From the NCBI GenBank assembly GCA_026413225.1, contig CM048591.1, forward strand, positions 74,054,052-74,118,051: a stretch of DNA of 64,000 nucleotides, given 5' to 3'. Source of the DNA: Otis tarda (lineage: Eukaryota > Chordata > Aves > Otidiformes > Otididae). The notes beneath the pieces were generated by a model. The model had not been told where the DNA came from. It made no database searches and saw only the letters and a list, made by a program, of their open reading frames with translations. Of this stretch, positions 1 through 12,999 are shown piece after piece. Each line of letters begins with the position of its first letter. The first letter of the stretch is position 1. Position numbers and translations under genes: made by a program.

Positions 1-545
1 TTTTGAAGATCAGTGCTCATCTGCAGAGGAAGACCCTGGGCCACGGGGATGTGACTGCCAGGTCACAACTGAAAAACTAGTGGCTGCTTTTGGGAAAGGA
101 GCGAGGTTTCAGGCAAACCATTCTGCATAGTGTTTGCCAAGCGTCAGACGGTTTCCTGCACAGCAGCTGGTTTTATTGCCTTGGGTATTCACTCCTCCAG
201 TGCAACGTGCAGGGACTTCTCCTTGCTATTTCTGGCCTTTTGGATTTCACTCCAAGGACCAGATACCAAAGCGTAAGGTAACTCAGCATCTCATTTCAGG
301 TTGTCTTTAATCTTACATTCCATCCAGTCTTGAGTAACTTGTCTGAAGTTACGGAGTCCAAATCTCCTATGTTTTAGAGTTTATGGGTTTATGCAAGCAT
401 GGAATAAGAATGATGTCTTTTCACTCACCAGGTTTTTCACTGGATTTTTCACCAATAGGAAATGAAGAGGACTCCAGCTAACTCACCAGCAGGTTCCTGA
501 GAAAGCCCTGACAGCCACTGCCCCCCCTTGGCCTTTTCCCATCAG
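1..545. other. Unique noncoding DNA
   Basis: No repeat or gene is recognised. Short frames open by chance but show no family signature. The minus strand has two good splice-donor-like sites, reading CTG|GTGAGT, near 425-433 and 481-489, with no convincing exon attached. The last 30 bases are pyrimidine-rich and lead into the candidate exon that follows. Confidence 0.5.
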
Positions 546-667
546 GCAGGACATACAGAGGAAGATGGCAGAAGACAACATCGAGCAAATCTGCAGCACA
601 GTTCGGACTACCAAAAATCAGAGTCAGTTTAGCTTCTTTGGTGAAAGAAGGAATTCTTTACAGCAAG
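546..667 (+). CDS. Candidate internal coding exon, gene not identified
   Basis: A C-rich pyrimidine tract (about 518-543) ends in CAG at 545, with a second AG at 549 (a NAGNAG-type acceptor). The exon would run to AAG at 667, followed by a GTAGAG donor. In the frame where codons start at 550, the segment is open throughout and encodes about 39 residues. They begin DIQRKMAEDNIEQIC, contain SQFSFFGERRNS near the end and finish in QQ plus one base, giving a phase-1 donor. The mix of charged, polar and aromatic residues looks like real protein. Against this, a second frame is also open across the same bases, and the donor departs from GTAAGT at positions +4 to +6. I do not recognise the protein. 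The lack of other matching exons is compatible with long introns. It could also be a chance open frame between cryptic splice sites. Confidence 0.33.
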
Positions 668-3621
668 GTAGAGATCTGCCTCAGTAAAATTGGGGGTTGT
701 CTTGAGATACTCAGTATGTTTCCTAATGTCATTCTCCTGTTGTCTTCAACTTGTTATCTTAGTATTTTTCAAACTCACATAAAGACAAATAAATGTCTTC
801 TGTTTCATGTTGTTCATGTAACACAGAACTGCTTGGCTGAGCACACAAAATATAGATATTTATTTAATATTATGTGAGGATATAAATGTCCAAACAAAGT
901 AGGTGCTTCTTAACTAAATTTCTTCCATCTTCTCACTCCCTGCTATCAGGTGTTGGAAGTTGTTAATTTAATGTAAATAGATTATGAGTCTGGCTTAATA
1001 TTGAAAGGTCAATTTAATTGAGCAAATTTAATTGGGCAAACTTTTTACAGGGGACCTAGTATTGGGAAAATGAGCGTAGAAATGGTTGCTCAGACATGTA
1101 TGTCTAGGTTGCTTTTTTTTTGAGCAGAAGGTCATCTCTATAAGAAGCCTACACAGGGCAACCTGAAGCTTAGTATGTAAGTTTGATGTTATCAGAAGAT
1201 ATTTTTACCTCTCTTTCTCCTCTCCTCCCATTCAGGGAGGCTCGATTTTTCATTGCCCCTGCAAGCTTGGGAACGTGACAATGTCACCTTTTGCGGCAAG
1301 GACAGGGGTAAAAATCTTAAAAATGTGTTTTGAGCCATGTTTCTGAAGGAGATTAACTTAATTTGTCCCAAATTCTCCCTGTGGCACGGCTGGGAGAAAT
1401 TCAATGTTGTAGTAAGTTGTTGGCTCTTACTTAACATAGGAGATGAGTCATTATACCAGTTCTGGCAGTGAACAGACTTAATCCTGGGAATTGCAGTTAA
1501 CTAATCAAGGAAGGATTTTCTTGTTGTTCTTAATGACATAGCTGTACGAAACTTGCACTAGCCTGTTACCACTGTCAGCCTGTTTGAAAAAGCAGGTGAC
1601 TGTGGGTGGGGAGTGAAAAAGAAAGTCTAACAGGTTGCTGATATGGCATTTTCAAATCTCCTCCTCAAGCCTGTTAATTTTAACTCTTGGACTTTGTAAC
1701 ATAGCTCACAGAAACCACACGATTTATCACCTTTGCCTCTTAATATTATTGCACATGGGAAAAAAAAAAAAGAGGAGAAAATTATCTGCAGTGTAATACA
1801 ACTCTTTCAAGTAGAGAAGGCGATAGTCCCTGATCCAACGGCTGCAGAAGCAACTGTACCCTGAATTATCGTGTCAACACCTTCACTTCATGTCCTGGCA
1901 ATAGTCAGTATGTGAAGGGATCAGTTTCTACTAAGTTGAGAACGATGTTTTATGCCTAAACAAGTGATCATTTGAGGTCACCCCTCCCCAAGCTCTCCTC
2001 CCAGCATACGTGAACAGCATTGTCCCAGGCCTCCGGTGTCTTCATCTTGTTTGTCACAGATCTGCCAGACACTCTTTGTTCAGGGAGAAGAAATGAAGAT
2101 CTTTACAGGCACAGAGAGCCAGAGACAGTGAAAATGGCAGTACAAAGCAGCTCATCTCATTGTTGGAGACAGGCGGGCAATGTTCAGGTTAGAAATTTCT
2201 CTTGGCTATTTGTTATGAGGCAGAAGAGGAAACATTAAGTCTTTTGAAATGGAAGTTTTCAGTGAGAATGTGTGGAAATTTCTCCTCAAAATGAGAAAGA
2301 CACGTTCATGTCAGACATTTCTGCTTTCACAGCTACAGGTCTCTCTGTTTTTCTGTGTACTTTGGCAGGAGATACTGCAGATGATCACTCCGTGGTTATG
2401 GCATTCACTTGAGGCATGGGGAAGTTTAGTTTGTCCCCAGGTCAGAATTGGGACGGCCAGAGGCCAAGTCCAGAGCTACAAACTCTCAGTGAGTGATGGT
2501 TCTGGACACTGGTACTCAGTGACAGCAGAAGAACAATTTTTCCTTCTCTGCTTCACTCTGAATGAAACTGAAGAGAGAGGAAATATTCTTTAAAATATCC
2601 TGTTTGAATTTTGGGGAAATACAGCTGGACTTTAAGGTTTCCAGGTTCTGAAGACTACTGCCTTCCTTGTAGTAATCACCCCTAAGACCTTTCCTCAGGT
2701 AAATATTTCAAATTTATTGCAGTCAGTCAGTATACTTGTCATAAAGATAAGCACTGGAATTAAAAAACCTATCTGGCTTATTATCTGATAAAACATTTCT
2801 TGGTTCAATAAGCTGAATTACAGTTACTTTCTCTTTATTTGTCAGCTGATTGCAGGCTGAGGAGATAGTGAGCAGCAGGAAGGAGCTTGAACCGTGAACT
2901 TTTACTTTATCGCATTGTAAGCGTTTGTTGACTAGATGAACCTTTCCTCCCACCCCTGAGTCACAAGCTGGGCAATGACCACGTCTGGAGGTGAGCGTGA
3001 TGTTTAGGAGTACCCCTCGCATGGGGGTGTCTAAACAGCGGGTCTCCATCCGCAGAGCTGCGGCAGATAAGGCTGCAGGTAACTCTGCCAGGGCGTGTTG
3101 GAGTAGCCCTTTTGTTTGAGCTCTTTAGAGCCAGGCAAACATGGCCTGTTTATTAGTATCCAAACAGTAGGTTACAACTACCCCCGCAGCAAGGTGATGT
3201 TTGCATTTCAGGAGGGCATTAAAAAAGTCATTTGGGTTACACCTAAAACGAGCTGTTTCATGCATCATTTGTTGCTTTTTGTCTAAGATGAGAAGCTTCT
3301 CTTAAGAATATATGTACTCAGCAAAAACCTCAAGCATCTTGTAGAGAGCAAAATATTGTTGTCTTCATAAGAACTTCAGGGCAGAACTGCTGTAGAAATA
3401 TTTGCTGTGTGAACATCAATCTTTATCTAAAATGCCTATTGTGAAACATGTCACTTGCTGTGAATTCAGGGAGATGCATCTCTCTTCAGAAGGCACCCAC
3501 AGGGTCGGGTGCCATACATGGCTTCTGAGGCCACAGGGAGGTGTTAAAATTCTTGTACCTGGACAAGGTGTCAGTTCATGATACTGTCAAACTGCCAAAT
3601 GATAATTGTTGTTCTCTAAAG
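668..3621. other. Unique noncoding DNA
   Basis: AT-rich DNA with no recognisable repeat. It holds a 12-A run near 1760-1771 and moderate open frames at 2020-2238, 2249-2593 and (minus) 2723-3049, none of which resembles a known family or sits between good splice sites. It is probably intronic if the exon at 546-667 is real. Confidence 0.5.
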
Positions 3622-3972
3622 TCACAGAATAGAATCATAGACTGGTTTGGGTTGGAAGGGATCTTTAAAGGTCATCTTGTCCAACCCCCCTGCAAGGAGC
3701 AGGGACATCTCCAGCCAGATCAGGTTACTCAGAGCCCCGACCTGGCCAACCTGGCCTTGAATGTTTACAGGGATGAGGCATCCACCACCTTTCTGGGCAA
3801 CCTGCTCCAGTGTTCCACCACCTTTGTTGTAAAAAACGTCTTCCTTATATCAAGCCTGAAGTTACGCTCTTTTACTTTTAGTTTAAAACCATTACCCCTC
3901 ATCTGATCACAACAGGCCCTGCTAAAGAGTTTCTCCTCATCTTTCCTGTAACACCCCTTTAGGTACTGGAAG
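3622..3972 (-). mobile_element. CR1 LINE, 3' fragment, minus strand
   Basis: The left edge is a CR1 3' tail read on the opposite strand (CACAGAATAGAATCATAG), followed by the GGTTTGGGTTGGAAGGGA block and the conserved 3' end of the element. Read on the minus strand it encodes the degraded C-terminal part of CR1 ORF2, with recognisable patches such as FRLDIRKTFFTTKVVEHW and LPRKVVDA. Similarity fades just after GGTACTGGAAG near 3972, so the copy is strongly 5'-truncated, as is usual for CR1 integration. It is not functional. Confidence 0.93.
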
Positions 3973-4344
3973 AAAGTCCATTGACTCAAGTTCATGTTGC
4001 TGAAGGCGATGAGGAAAATGTGTCTTTTCTGAATCTCAGTCATAGATTTCAAGTTTGAAGAAGTCATTTCAAGAGTGGTGGGAGGAGATGAGCAGACTGT
4101 GTAGCATCAGGAAGGAGGGACAGGATCTCCATAGGATATTTTTAGACATCCTGTGGAGGCAAAAGCCCAAGACACGCAGTACAAGGAGAAGTGAGAGTTA
4201 GAGGCCATGAGTGGACAAGGAGCATTTTGGAGACCCTCGGGATGGGAGAGGCTGGAAGCTTGTGCCGTGCATCAGCAGCAGGCAGGCTCTCTCTTTGTTT
4301 GCAGGCCTGCAACAACCAAACAAAAGTCTGGGACACAGGCAAGG
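3973..4344. other. Spacer between two CR1 fragments
   Basis: This lies between the 5' breakpoints of two oppositely oriented CR1 pieces. Overlapping frames are open here on both strands, but without recognisable protein motifs. Part of it may be too diverged CR1 sequence belonging to the following copy. Confidence 0.4.
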
Positions 4345-4910
4345 AGGAAGCATCACAGTACTGTTTAATGTGTTTACTGACAACGTGGATGATGGGATGA
4401 ATGGCAGTCTTGGAAAGCTGGCAACGACCCCAAACAAGAGGGAACAATGAAGGTGCTACAGGGCAGGACTGCTGTGCAGAGGGATGTGGAGAGGTTCAGA
4501 GAAGGGTTCCTGTGATGGTCAGGGTTGGACCACAGGGCATACAAAGGGAAGTGGGGGACACTGGGCTGGTTCAGCCTGGGGAAGAGCAGCGGAAGGAGAG
4601 ATCTCTGCCATCTGCAACTGCCTGGTGTGAGGGAGCAGAGAAAATGGAGCCAAACTCTTCCCAGTGGTGAACAGCAACGGATACGACCTGGAACATGGGA
4701 AATCCCCATTAGATATTAGGAAAAACTATGAAAGTGATCAGCCATTGGAACAAGGCCCAGAGAGGATGTGGAATCTCTGTCCTTGAAAAGAAATTAAAAC
4801 TTGACTTGACAAATCTCTGAGCAGCCTGGTCTAACTGGACCCGCTTCAAGCAGCGAGTTAGATTAATTCCAGAGGTCCCTTCCAATCTGAATTATTCTAT
4901 GACTTCATGA
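4345..4910 (+). mobile_element. CR1 LINE, decayed RT to 3' end, plus strand
   Basis: Near 4360 the frame reads VLFNVFTDNVDDGM, a worn form of the CR1 reverse-transcriptase motif [12 protein letters not shown]. The element continues through a heavily deleted C-terminal region and ends in the 3' block AGGTCCCTTCCAATCTGAA followed by the tail TTATTCTATGA near 4904. The 3' region carries the phrase CTAACTGGACCCGCTTCAAGC, shared with the copy at 17530-19005, so the two belong to the same subfamily. Multiple stops and deletions make it inactive. The left edge is uncertain. Confidence 0.85.
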
Positions 4911-7348
4911 AAATGATTTGGAAGAAAAAGTAACTGCATTTAAAAAGTACATAATTAGCTTCCTGAGATTTCTCTACACAAATTTGAATGTTTTTATGCA
5001 CTTTTACCACCCAAATTTTGCAAGTTTTCTAAATTATGCATGTCTATAAAAGAAATTGGAAGGCCATTATCACTATTGTACTGTTCTACATTGTTACTAT
5101 TATATGTTGTTAAATGCAGTGAAAAGTTTCATCTTAAGTTAACATTAATTAGTAAACTGTGACATTTTAATTGTCCTGGTATCTAGGATCATTAGTGATG
5201 TATCAGAATGACAGTGCAAGGTGCTGCACAAATTAGGTCCAAAAAGACACTCTGTACCACAGGGAGCTTTTGAGCTCAATAGAAATAATGTTTTTTTATT
5301 CTTAAGAAAGTTTGCAAGTGGTTTTTTTTTCACACTGAAGTTTAGGCCAAAGAAGCAAGAGGGAGAGCTAATGTAAAAGCACAAAAAAAGAAAGATAAGT
5401 GAACTTTCTACATCAACACAAAGTTAGTTCTGAGAAACTTTACTTGTTGTGCATTTCCAGACTAAAAAACCCCCAGCTTTTATTTGTGCCAAAAGTAAAG
5501 ATAAGCCATGCAAGTAAAGAGTTTTGCTGTCCATGTGATAGTGACCTAAATACATACATCTTCTAGAAAAGTCAATCTAAAAGCACTTCCTATATCCAAA
5601 CTAAGCTACTGGTCCAGAAGTCCTGGAGGCTAGTCATAGCAAACTGTTGGGAAGACTTCTTGAGTAAGGGAGGCTAGAAATTAATTTTGAAAAGTTTCAG
5701 ATTACATAGCTTTATTATATGATGAAACACAACAATAGAATGCAAAGTAGTGGAAGAAGCACAACTACTGTAATTCAAAAATAACTAAACTCAGACATTA
5801 GCTAGCTAGGCGAGCCTTTGATTTTTTCACAGACTGTGTATTCCACTGATGTCAAGCCTTTTCTCAATGTACTTTCTTCCATATTTTCTCTAAAAAGAGG
5901 GAAGCCATGCTTTAAAGACCTCTTCCTAAGTCTCATCATTGCTACCTGCCACCCACTTTAAAGCATCTCTCCCCTCTGCCTCTTAATCTCTATTCACCTA
6001 GAAGACGCAGCCAGTGACTTATAAGATTTATTCTTGCCCTTCTGCGTGCAGCCTGAGATTGCTTTGAACTGTAGCCTTCACTCATCCTCTCAGGTGAAGT
6101 GATTCAGTTTTCCAAAAACTGGTTCTTCTTCTTCTTTTTTTTTTTCTGTAACTAGACTGTCCTGGTCACATAGCACCAAGGGAGTGGATTTCTGACTCAT
6201 CTTTCTCTTACAGCTGCAGTTGCAAGGCTCTAACAAAAAACAGACGCAGAAAACATGCCCAAATACTTAACAAACCAAGTTGCTCTTCTCCGAGATCTTC
6301 CTTCGCTCCCCAGAAACAGCTTGGTTGCAAATTGTACTGTACAGTGCCGGATTACCAGTGATGTGGCTGAATCGGTCCCTGGCTGCGGAAGCTGTGCTTT
6401 ACCTTTGTTGTGGCGTTTGCAGCTAACTTGGCCTCCTGGTCCCCATCCCAAATTAGGTCTTTCATGGGGAACTTCTGTGCATTACTGTTTCATCAGGGCT
6501 GCTCTGATCAGTTGAATTACAGATCTGAAAGTCTTTGGGAAGGACACGTGTGAGCAGAAAACAACACATAGCTCTTGTGCTTCTAACTGGCTGGTTTTAT
6601 AGCTAAGTAAGGACATTTTAAAGTTTCTTTTATTTTTAAATAATTTATTTAAAAATCAAGGCTGGCATTTTGAAAAATAGTGGTTTGTTTTTCTCCAAAA
6701 CTTGTGGCTCCTGTTGCAGTAGTGCATATGTAAAATAAATATGACGAAGAAATGGTTTTTGCTGTCTGTAGACAAGAGAATATTTTCCTCTGGTGACTAA
6801 ACAGCTCTAATCCTATTAACCTCCTTGTCTATAGCAGTTACTCTTCAAGGAAAAGTAGATAATAGCTAGGAAACTAGAACATATTTGACATTGTGGTTGT
6901 GTTTGTGGCCATGGCAGATAATTCTCAGAATTTTTACAAACTAAGTTGCATATTGTTTATAGGATCTAAGCCAACTTAATGCAACTTTATCAGTTAGGAA
7001 TCATACATGAAGAAAAATGTACTTCTACCTTCTTTGTCCTTGACAGAGCCATATACACATTTTAGAGCAGTAGAAATAAATGACATACAGAGCTGCTGTC
7101 ACCTTAATTTCTGTATTTGTACATGCAAACAGCTACCACGTGTGGAAGGAACACTCGTGTTTATTGATGGAGTTAGACTTTGCAGACATTTCTTACGTTG
7201 ACATTGCTGACCGCCATAACTGCACTCAGCATGGAGCTGAACCAATGGTTAGAGAACTTATAAGGCATGTGTAATTGTGGTGCAATGGATATTTGTGCAT
7301 ATGCGTCTTTTTTCCTTGAAAACTTGTCTGTGGTTTATCTCCAGCTTT

Positions 7349-7424
7349 GTTTTTTTTCTCTCTCTTTTTTTTTTTTAATTTTGACCTAGTGTAAAAAAAA
7401 AGAGTTTTGTTTTGTTTTGTTTTT
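7349..7424 (+). repeat. Poly-T / poly-A / (TTTTG)n low-complexity tract
   Basis: A T/CT-rich run (about 7349-7378) is followed by nine A residues (about 7393-7401) and a TTTTG pentamer run (about 7404-7424). This is a simple-sequence tract, and length variation between individuals is likely. Confidence 0.85.
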
Positions 7425-7749
7425 AAATTGCTCAGTAGTTTTACAATCAAGGATGTTTCTTACTTTTCATTTTAGAAGATCTTGTTAGCAATGAAGATAC
7501 TCCAGACAAAGTAGATAAGAATTCTGCAAACTGCTGAAGGAGAAGGAACAACTTGGACAGCTATGATGTAAAGTAAAGGACAAACATTTATTTGGTGTTT
7601 GTTTGTAGCCTTGAATGTATGCATATGATTTCTGGTAAGTTCAGTTTTAGTTGTGCTGAGTACATTTTTATGACTAGCTTTTTGGTGATAAGCTAGCTGA
7701 ACTACAGAGCTGTTTTCAGCACAAAGTGCAAGATCTCTAATGGAGTGAA

Positions 7750-7790
7750 TTTTTTTTTTTTTTTTTAGATTCTCTAAAATCTTTTTTTTT
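7750..7790 (+). repeat. Poly-T tracts
   Basis: Seventeen T residues (7750-7766) and a second nine-T run (about 7782-7790) precede CCCATTGCAG, together forming a strong acceptor-like context on the plus strand. No convincing exon follows. Confidence 0.8.
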
Positions 7791-10531
7791 CCCATTGCAG
7801 AACAGGGAGGGTCTTGGAAACAAAATTCAGCTGTGGATTTTATGTAATGTAGGACAGGTCTTTCACTTGTCTGCAGCAACCCCCTCCAGCCTGCTGTGTT
7901 AGTGGGTGTATAACCATAATCGGATGTTTGCTAAGCCACTAGGAAGGAGATATTTTGTGTATTTGAATGGAGTCCAGATTTACATTTCTGTCCCTCTGCA
8001 TCTGAGGATGGTATTTGGAAATTGAATTTGATCCAGACAAGCTATTAGTTAATTTTGTTACTACGTGCTTTTTTTCCTGAATCAGGTCAATACCGATACT
8101 GGGAAACATCCATTAAAATATATTGTTTTGAATTCCTTGCTCTCCATTCGTTGCTTGATAGCATTGTGTCCCTGTCTGGCCAGACAGTATGAGTCAGATA
8201 ATTACCTTTCAGGGCTGGATTGCTGGGAGGGAAAACATTCCACTGAAAATGATAGGATGCGCTGAGTGAGGCACCCTTACGTCTTTTTCCTTGAAATATG
8301 AAGTCTCTTCCTGAGTGAATGACCCTTATATGGTAAAAGTGCAGCCTCCTCTTTTGGCTGTGGGATGTTTGAAAGCATCACTTTCAGGCATGTTTGGTAT
8401 TAAGACGTATCTGGAAGATCAGATTGTTTTCTCTTTAATCTCTAATAAATGATGAATCTGAACACAGTGCTTGTTTACTTCCTGCTCATTCCTGAAAGGG
8501 GCACGAAAAAAAGGATTAACCAGACAGCCTGCTGTTCTTGCTGTTGCTGCTGTCTATAATACTTCCTTTCCTTATACAGTGGCTCAGTAGCTAATGGAAA
8601 AATCCTATTCCATGCAATCAGAAAGAGCCTTTCAGTTGTTTTGTATACCTGTTCCACCAAATCCAATAACCATTTACAGTCCAGCAAGTTGGTAGGGGAC
8701 CTTAAGAACACCCATCATCTACTAAATTCCATGAAATTGAAATTTGTAGGAAGTGTCTAGAATGTGGCTTGATTCTGTTTTATTGTATAAGTTGATTCTC
8801 CAGAGCTGTTACTCTGAGAAGATTCCCATCCCACAAAGAGGAATTAATTAAATATGGATGACAGGCAGGAGGACATTATTTCTGGGACATTAAGCAGTTA
8901 CACGGAGGGGTGGGCTCTTCTCCTGCTCACTGCGTGTGATACCGCTTTCTGGATAGAAGCTGCTCCTCCAGTCTTCCTCCCAGTGAAAACAGACTTTGCA
9001 AAGCCTTATGTAAGTGGTAGCCCTGACGGTGTGTTTTTCTGAAGAGAGAGTTCATTCTGCTCCAAGAGGAACGTAAAGGTCCCACTGACTAGTGGGAGCA
9101 GGCAGCAGCAGCAGCACTTTCTGGACAGTGGGCATCTTTCAAGGGAGTAACTTCAGAGGTCGCTCAGCTGGGCTTTTGGGGTTTTTGTGAAGCTGCAACT
9201 CTGGTTTCATCCAGAGGCATGCATTACTCCTATTAGCACAAGTGAAAAATACTGGTAGGTATATCTACATTCTGCACAACTTTTGTTTGCCTTATACAGG
9301 CCCATAGTTAATTTAAAGTATAATTAAAAACATTTTATGTGTTTTCTGTGACTGTCCAATTACAAATCCTACATCTATAGTAGCAGAGATGTTTAGTGTT
9401 TTTAGTAATTGGGTTCCTTTTCCCAGAATGTTGTCAGCCATATGTTTAGAAATTTGCTTAAAAGTGAAAGACTGCAACTGGGTATACAAAAAGATGGAAA
9501 TAAGTTGCATATCTGTGCAAGTGGAGCAACTGCATACATATATGCAGGTGGAAAGCTGAAAGTACATCTATCTCTGAGCAAAAATGTGAGGCAGCACAAA
9601 TGCTACCTTGGTTTGCAAGCTCCTAGTACACTTTGGTCTGAATCACACCCATCACCCTCTGTAGTCAAGCACAGTCTCCGCCTTCTGCGCTGCACACATA
9701 CTGCGGAACTAACTGGAGGTTGATTTATCTTTGAAACAAAAATCTCCCAAGGCAAACCTTTTATGAACTAGCCTATGAACAGACAAAATCTGTTTTACTT
9801 AGCCTTAGGACCATGGCAATGTTCTGGTCAGCAGGACAAGGTCGAAAAAGATTATGATAGTGAGCGCGTCATAGATTTCTTTGAATCATTCAATGCCTGA
9901 TAAATTGGCACAGTCTCAGCACCAATCCTGCTGCTCCCCTTCCTCAGCGCTGCCCTGCCTCCACACACACTGTTAATAACACTGCTGGGGTCATTTTCCA
10001 TTTTATTCACAGTGATGAGTGACAACAGAGAAATAACCTGAAATGAAAAAGCCCATGGGAGTAGCTTGTTCAGATTGACCTCACAGAAAGCAGAGCACTT
10101 GAACAGGCTGCACTGATCTTAACAGATGCCTTGGTCCTGCACAACGCTTCAGTCTCAAATTCTCTCTTTCTCCTAAGGGCCAGTGTCTATCTGAAAGAGG
10201 AAGAAAATGCCTGCATATCTTTTTTAAATGTACATGATGCAAAACAAAAACTGCACTGAATATTAACTGATTTTAGTTTGCTGAATTATTCTTAAGCTTA
10301 TGCTCCTAGATTTAACAATACAGTAAAATCAGCAAAAAATATATACCATTGTTTATGCACACACGCATACAGTCGAGGTGGCAACTTCTCAGAACATGTT
10401 AAAGAAAAGATGAAAAAAGAGAGGAATAAAGGGAAAGTGAAATTATTTGTCTGTAAATCACACATTTGGAACATTATGGTTGGCAGTTTGTTTACAACAT
10501 ATGTACTAGGATTACAAGTCTGTATGTTCCA

Positions 10532-10548
10532 TTTTTTTTTTTTTTTTT
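10532..10548 (+). repeat. Poly-T run (17 T)
   Basis: Homopolymer in AT-rich unique DNA. No LINE or SINE body is attached on either side, so it is not clearly a retrotransposon tail. Confidence 0.85.
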
Positions 10549-12999
10549 AAAAGAAGAGATGAATAGGAGACACCTTGTTGCAACCTGTCATATTTTCCTT
10601 TTTTATGAGTAATCTAATTGCTCCAAATTTATTCAGGCCTCATATGTTCTTGGTTGTATCCCATGACCTAATGAGAACTGTCAGCCTCCCACCCACGCAT
10701 GGACTGCACGCCTCCTTTCAGAATTTCCTAAAATACTCCTGGGCATATCCTACCAGAATGGTACTGGGGAACCTGCCCTTTTGTGTCTTAATAGGGTAAA
10801 CAGCTGCCTGACTGTCTGCAGTAAAGCTGTAAGACAGACTAATGTGTACCACCCTAGAACAATCCATTTTAACCATAAAGGCTTGAAATCTATCCTTACT
10901 AAAGAGAAATACTTTATATATACTAGACTTCAACAGGCACAGGTGTATATAATTTTGATATGCGCTACAAGACGCCTTTTTTTCCTGTTCTCCATTTTCA
11001 AACACGTTTAATATCTGCTCACCATCATAATTTTTCTCTGGCCAGGGCTAGTTAAATGATCTTGGGTGAGGCCTTGGGAGTGTATGCTGAGCTGACATGC
11101 AAACTGAAGGACCCTCGCCTCTATTTTCCACAGGGATAAGGGAAAATCTGGGATCCTTCAATCCTAGAAAACATAATTGTCCTATTCTTTTTGGAGATGA
11201 TTGAGCTTTTCTTCAAGAGCAAAGATGAGCTCACGGTGGCTAACACAGGATTCTCCAGGGGCTCACCAGTGCCTTGGAGGAGTGAAAGACTTCAGGACAG
11301 GAGTGAAAACTTCAACATCTAATGGCAAAGTTTAAATGAGAAATAGCTTGACACAAAGCAGCTGATTCCAAGGAGCGCTGATGGCCAGCTGAAAAAAGGC
11401 AGTGCCTGAAGGCAATGGTTAAGCTTTTGAAGTCAACCAGCTTTGAGAGGTTTTGATTTGAGTTTTGACTTGTGAACAGCTGAAGATATTGTACAAGTGT
11501 GACATTTTGTTGCAAGTAGAGAGGAAGCCAACAATAACTTAGTAAATTATTTCTAATAGACAGTCAAAAATTTGGCCATTAAACAGGCCAAAAAGCAAAG
11601 ATGATCCTGGCTAATATCCACCAAAAGAGAGGGCTGGTATAAATAGGTAACTTCTGTCCAGCCCATGGACACTGGTGTTCATCTACTGTCATGGACAGGC
11701 TGAGAGGCTATGGTAATAAGTGGCAGTATATATTTAATTGTTTGCTGTACTGTAATCTATGAAATAGCAGGGAATACATCACCACTGTCAGGAAGAGCAA
11801 CACAGCGCGGCTGTACAAAGCCCGCTCTGTGTCTATCCTGGGACTGGGGCTGCAGGCTTCGTGCGGGTCTCATGTAAGGCTGGAAGGGGAAAGAGCTGAG
11901 GCAGGGCCACGGCTCTTCCAAAGCCTTTAAGGACAGAAGTATTTCCATACAGCAATACTTCACTGTATGAGGTTATTTTCTCTCCTGAGAAGCAGGGCTC
12001 TGAGACTCGCTGTGTCAATTATCAGCTTCTCCAAAGCTGCAAAAATTGGCAGCTGGGTCAATGAAGAACAGTATTGCAGTCTAGCCTTTACTGGCACGAG
12101 TGCTGTTTAACTTCAATAGCACCGAAGCTCGATGCAGTTGGTGAGAGTGAGGCTCTGGGAACTTGTTCCTCAGTTACATGGCCTCCTAATCTCAGACAGG
12201 AGATTACTACATGTTTGTCAGTAACGAAGATAGAATTTCTCTCGCTGATCCTCTGAAGATGGGTGTACTTCTGTTATCTAAAATACCCTGTGGTTTCATG
12301 CTCAATAGAGAAGCCAGGGTGCTTGCCAGAGATATTATCACTGAAGTGGCCAATGGTTTTCACCACCTTTCTCCAGATGTCAAATTGAATAAAATACTAA
12401 ACCAGATTTTTCTGCATGAGGACAGATAAAAGAACAGACCTTTCCCTTGGTCTAAGGGGAACTGTGGAGAAACATTAAGATGCTGAGGATTAGGGAGAGC
12501 GACAAATGGGGAGGAAACTGAAATGGATATGTTCACAATGGATATATGTGTGGACATAGGGAGGGAGGACACTGCCATTCTGACTGGAAGGGGACAGTAG
12601 TCTAACGCTGTGTGAGAGAGAAAGCAATGGTCCGTGTTGACCACCCCGTGACTGTTTCATGGGCAAGAACTTGTTGGTTTTCAGTCTTAGACTCTGTACC
12701 GCAATGTGATGATTACCTTCAGAAACTGAACTTAAATGTATTAAAGTTATTGTCACAATACTTGGTGATATTCTAGTTAAAGTAAGAACACTTAAGTAAC
12801 AGGAGTTTTCAACAGCCAACTCTGCTATGAAAATTCCTGAGAAGGTAATATCATTTTTAAGCATGCAGATTAATATACTATAACACAATTATCCTGTACA
12901 TCAAACATACTGTGAGATGACTCAGAATACAGAATTAGAATCTCGTTGAGAAAATGAGCATGGTAGCAAAGTTATGAAACAATTTTTTCAAGATTAATT

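Larger units (their letters stand above)
4911..12999. other. Unique noncoding DNA, 8 kb
   Basis: No gene or dispersed repeat is recognised. Simple tracts are present: TTC repeats and poly-T at 6124-6145; poly-T, poly-A and TTTTG repeats at 7349-7424; T17 at 7750-7766; short CTG/CAG runs near 8531-8556 and 9101-9116; T17 at 10532-10548. A strong acceptor-like pyrimidine tract plus CAG ends at 7800, but no good donor or recognisable protein follows. The open frame at 12211-12429 (+) has a protein-like composition but no splice donor or known family. Confidence 0.5.

Noticed and set aside
7782-7860. Strong acceptor (CTTTTTTTTTCCCATTGCAG) with a short open frame
   Set aside because: The only donor in reach (ACAG|GTCTTT) is poor and the 19 encoded residues are uninformative.
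8475-8711. Minus-strand frame with a glutamine run
   Set aside because: The glutamines come from a short CTG repeat; no other coding evidence.
12211-12429. Protein-like 72-codon plus frame
   Set aside because: No splice donor at its end, starts at ATG without promoter or exon context, and no family resemblance.
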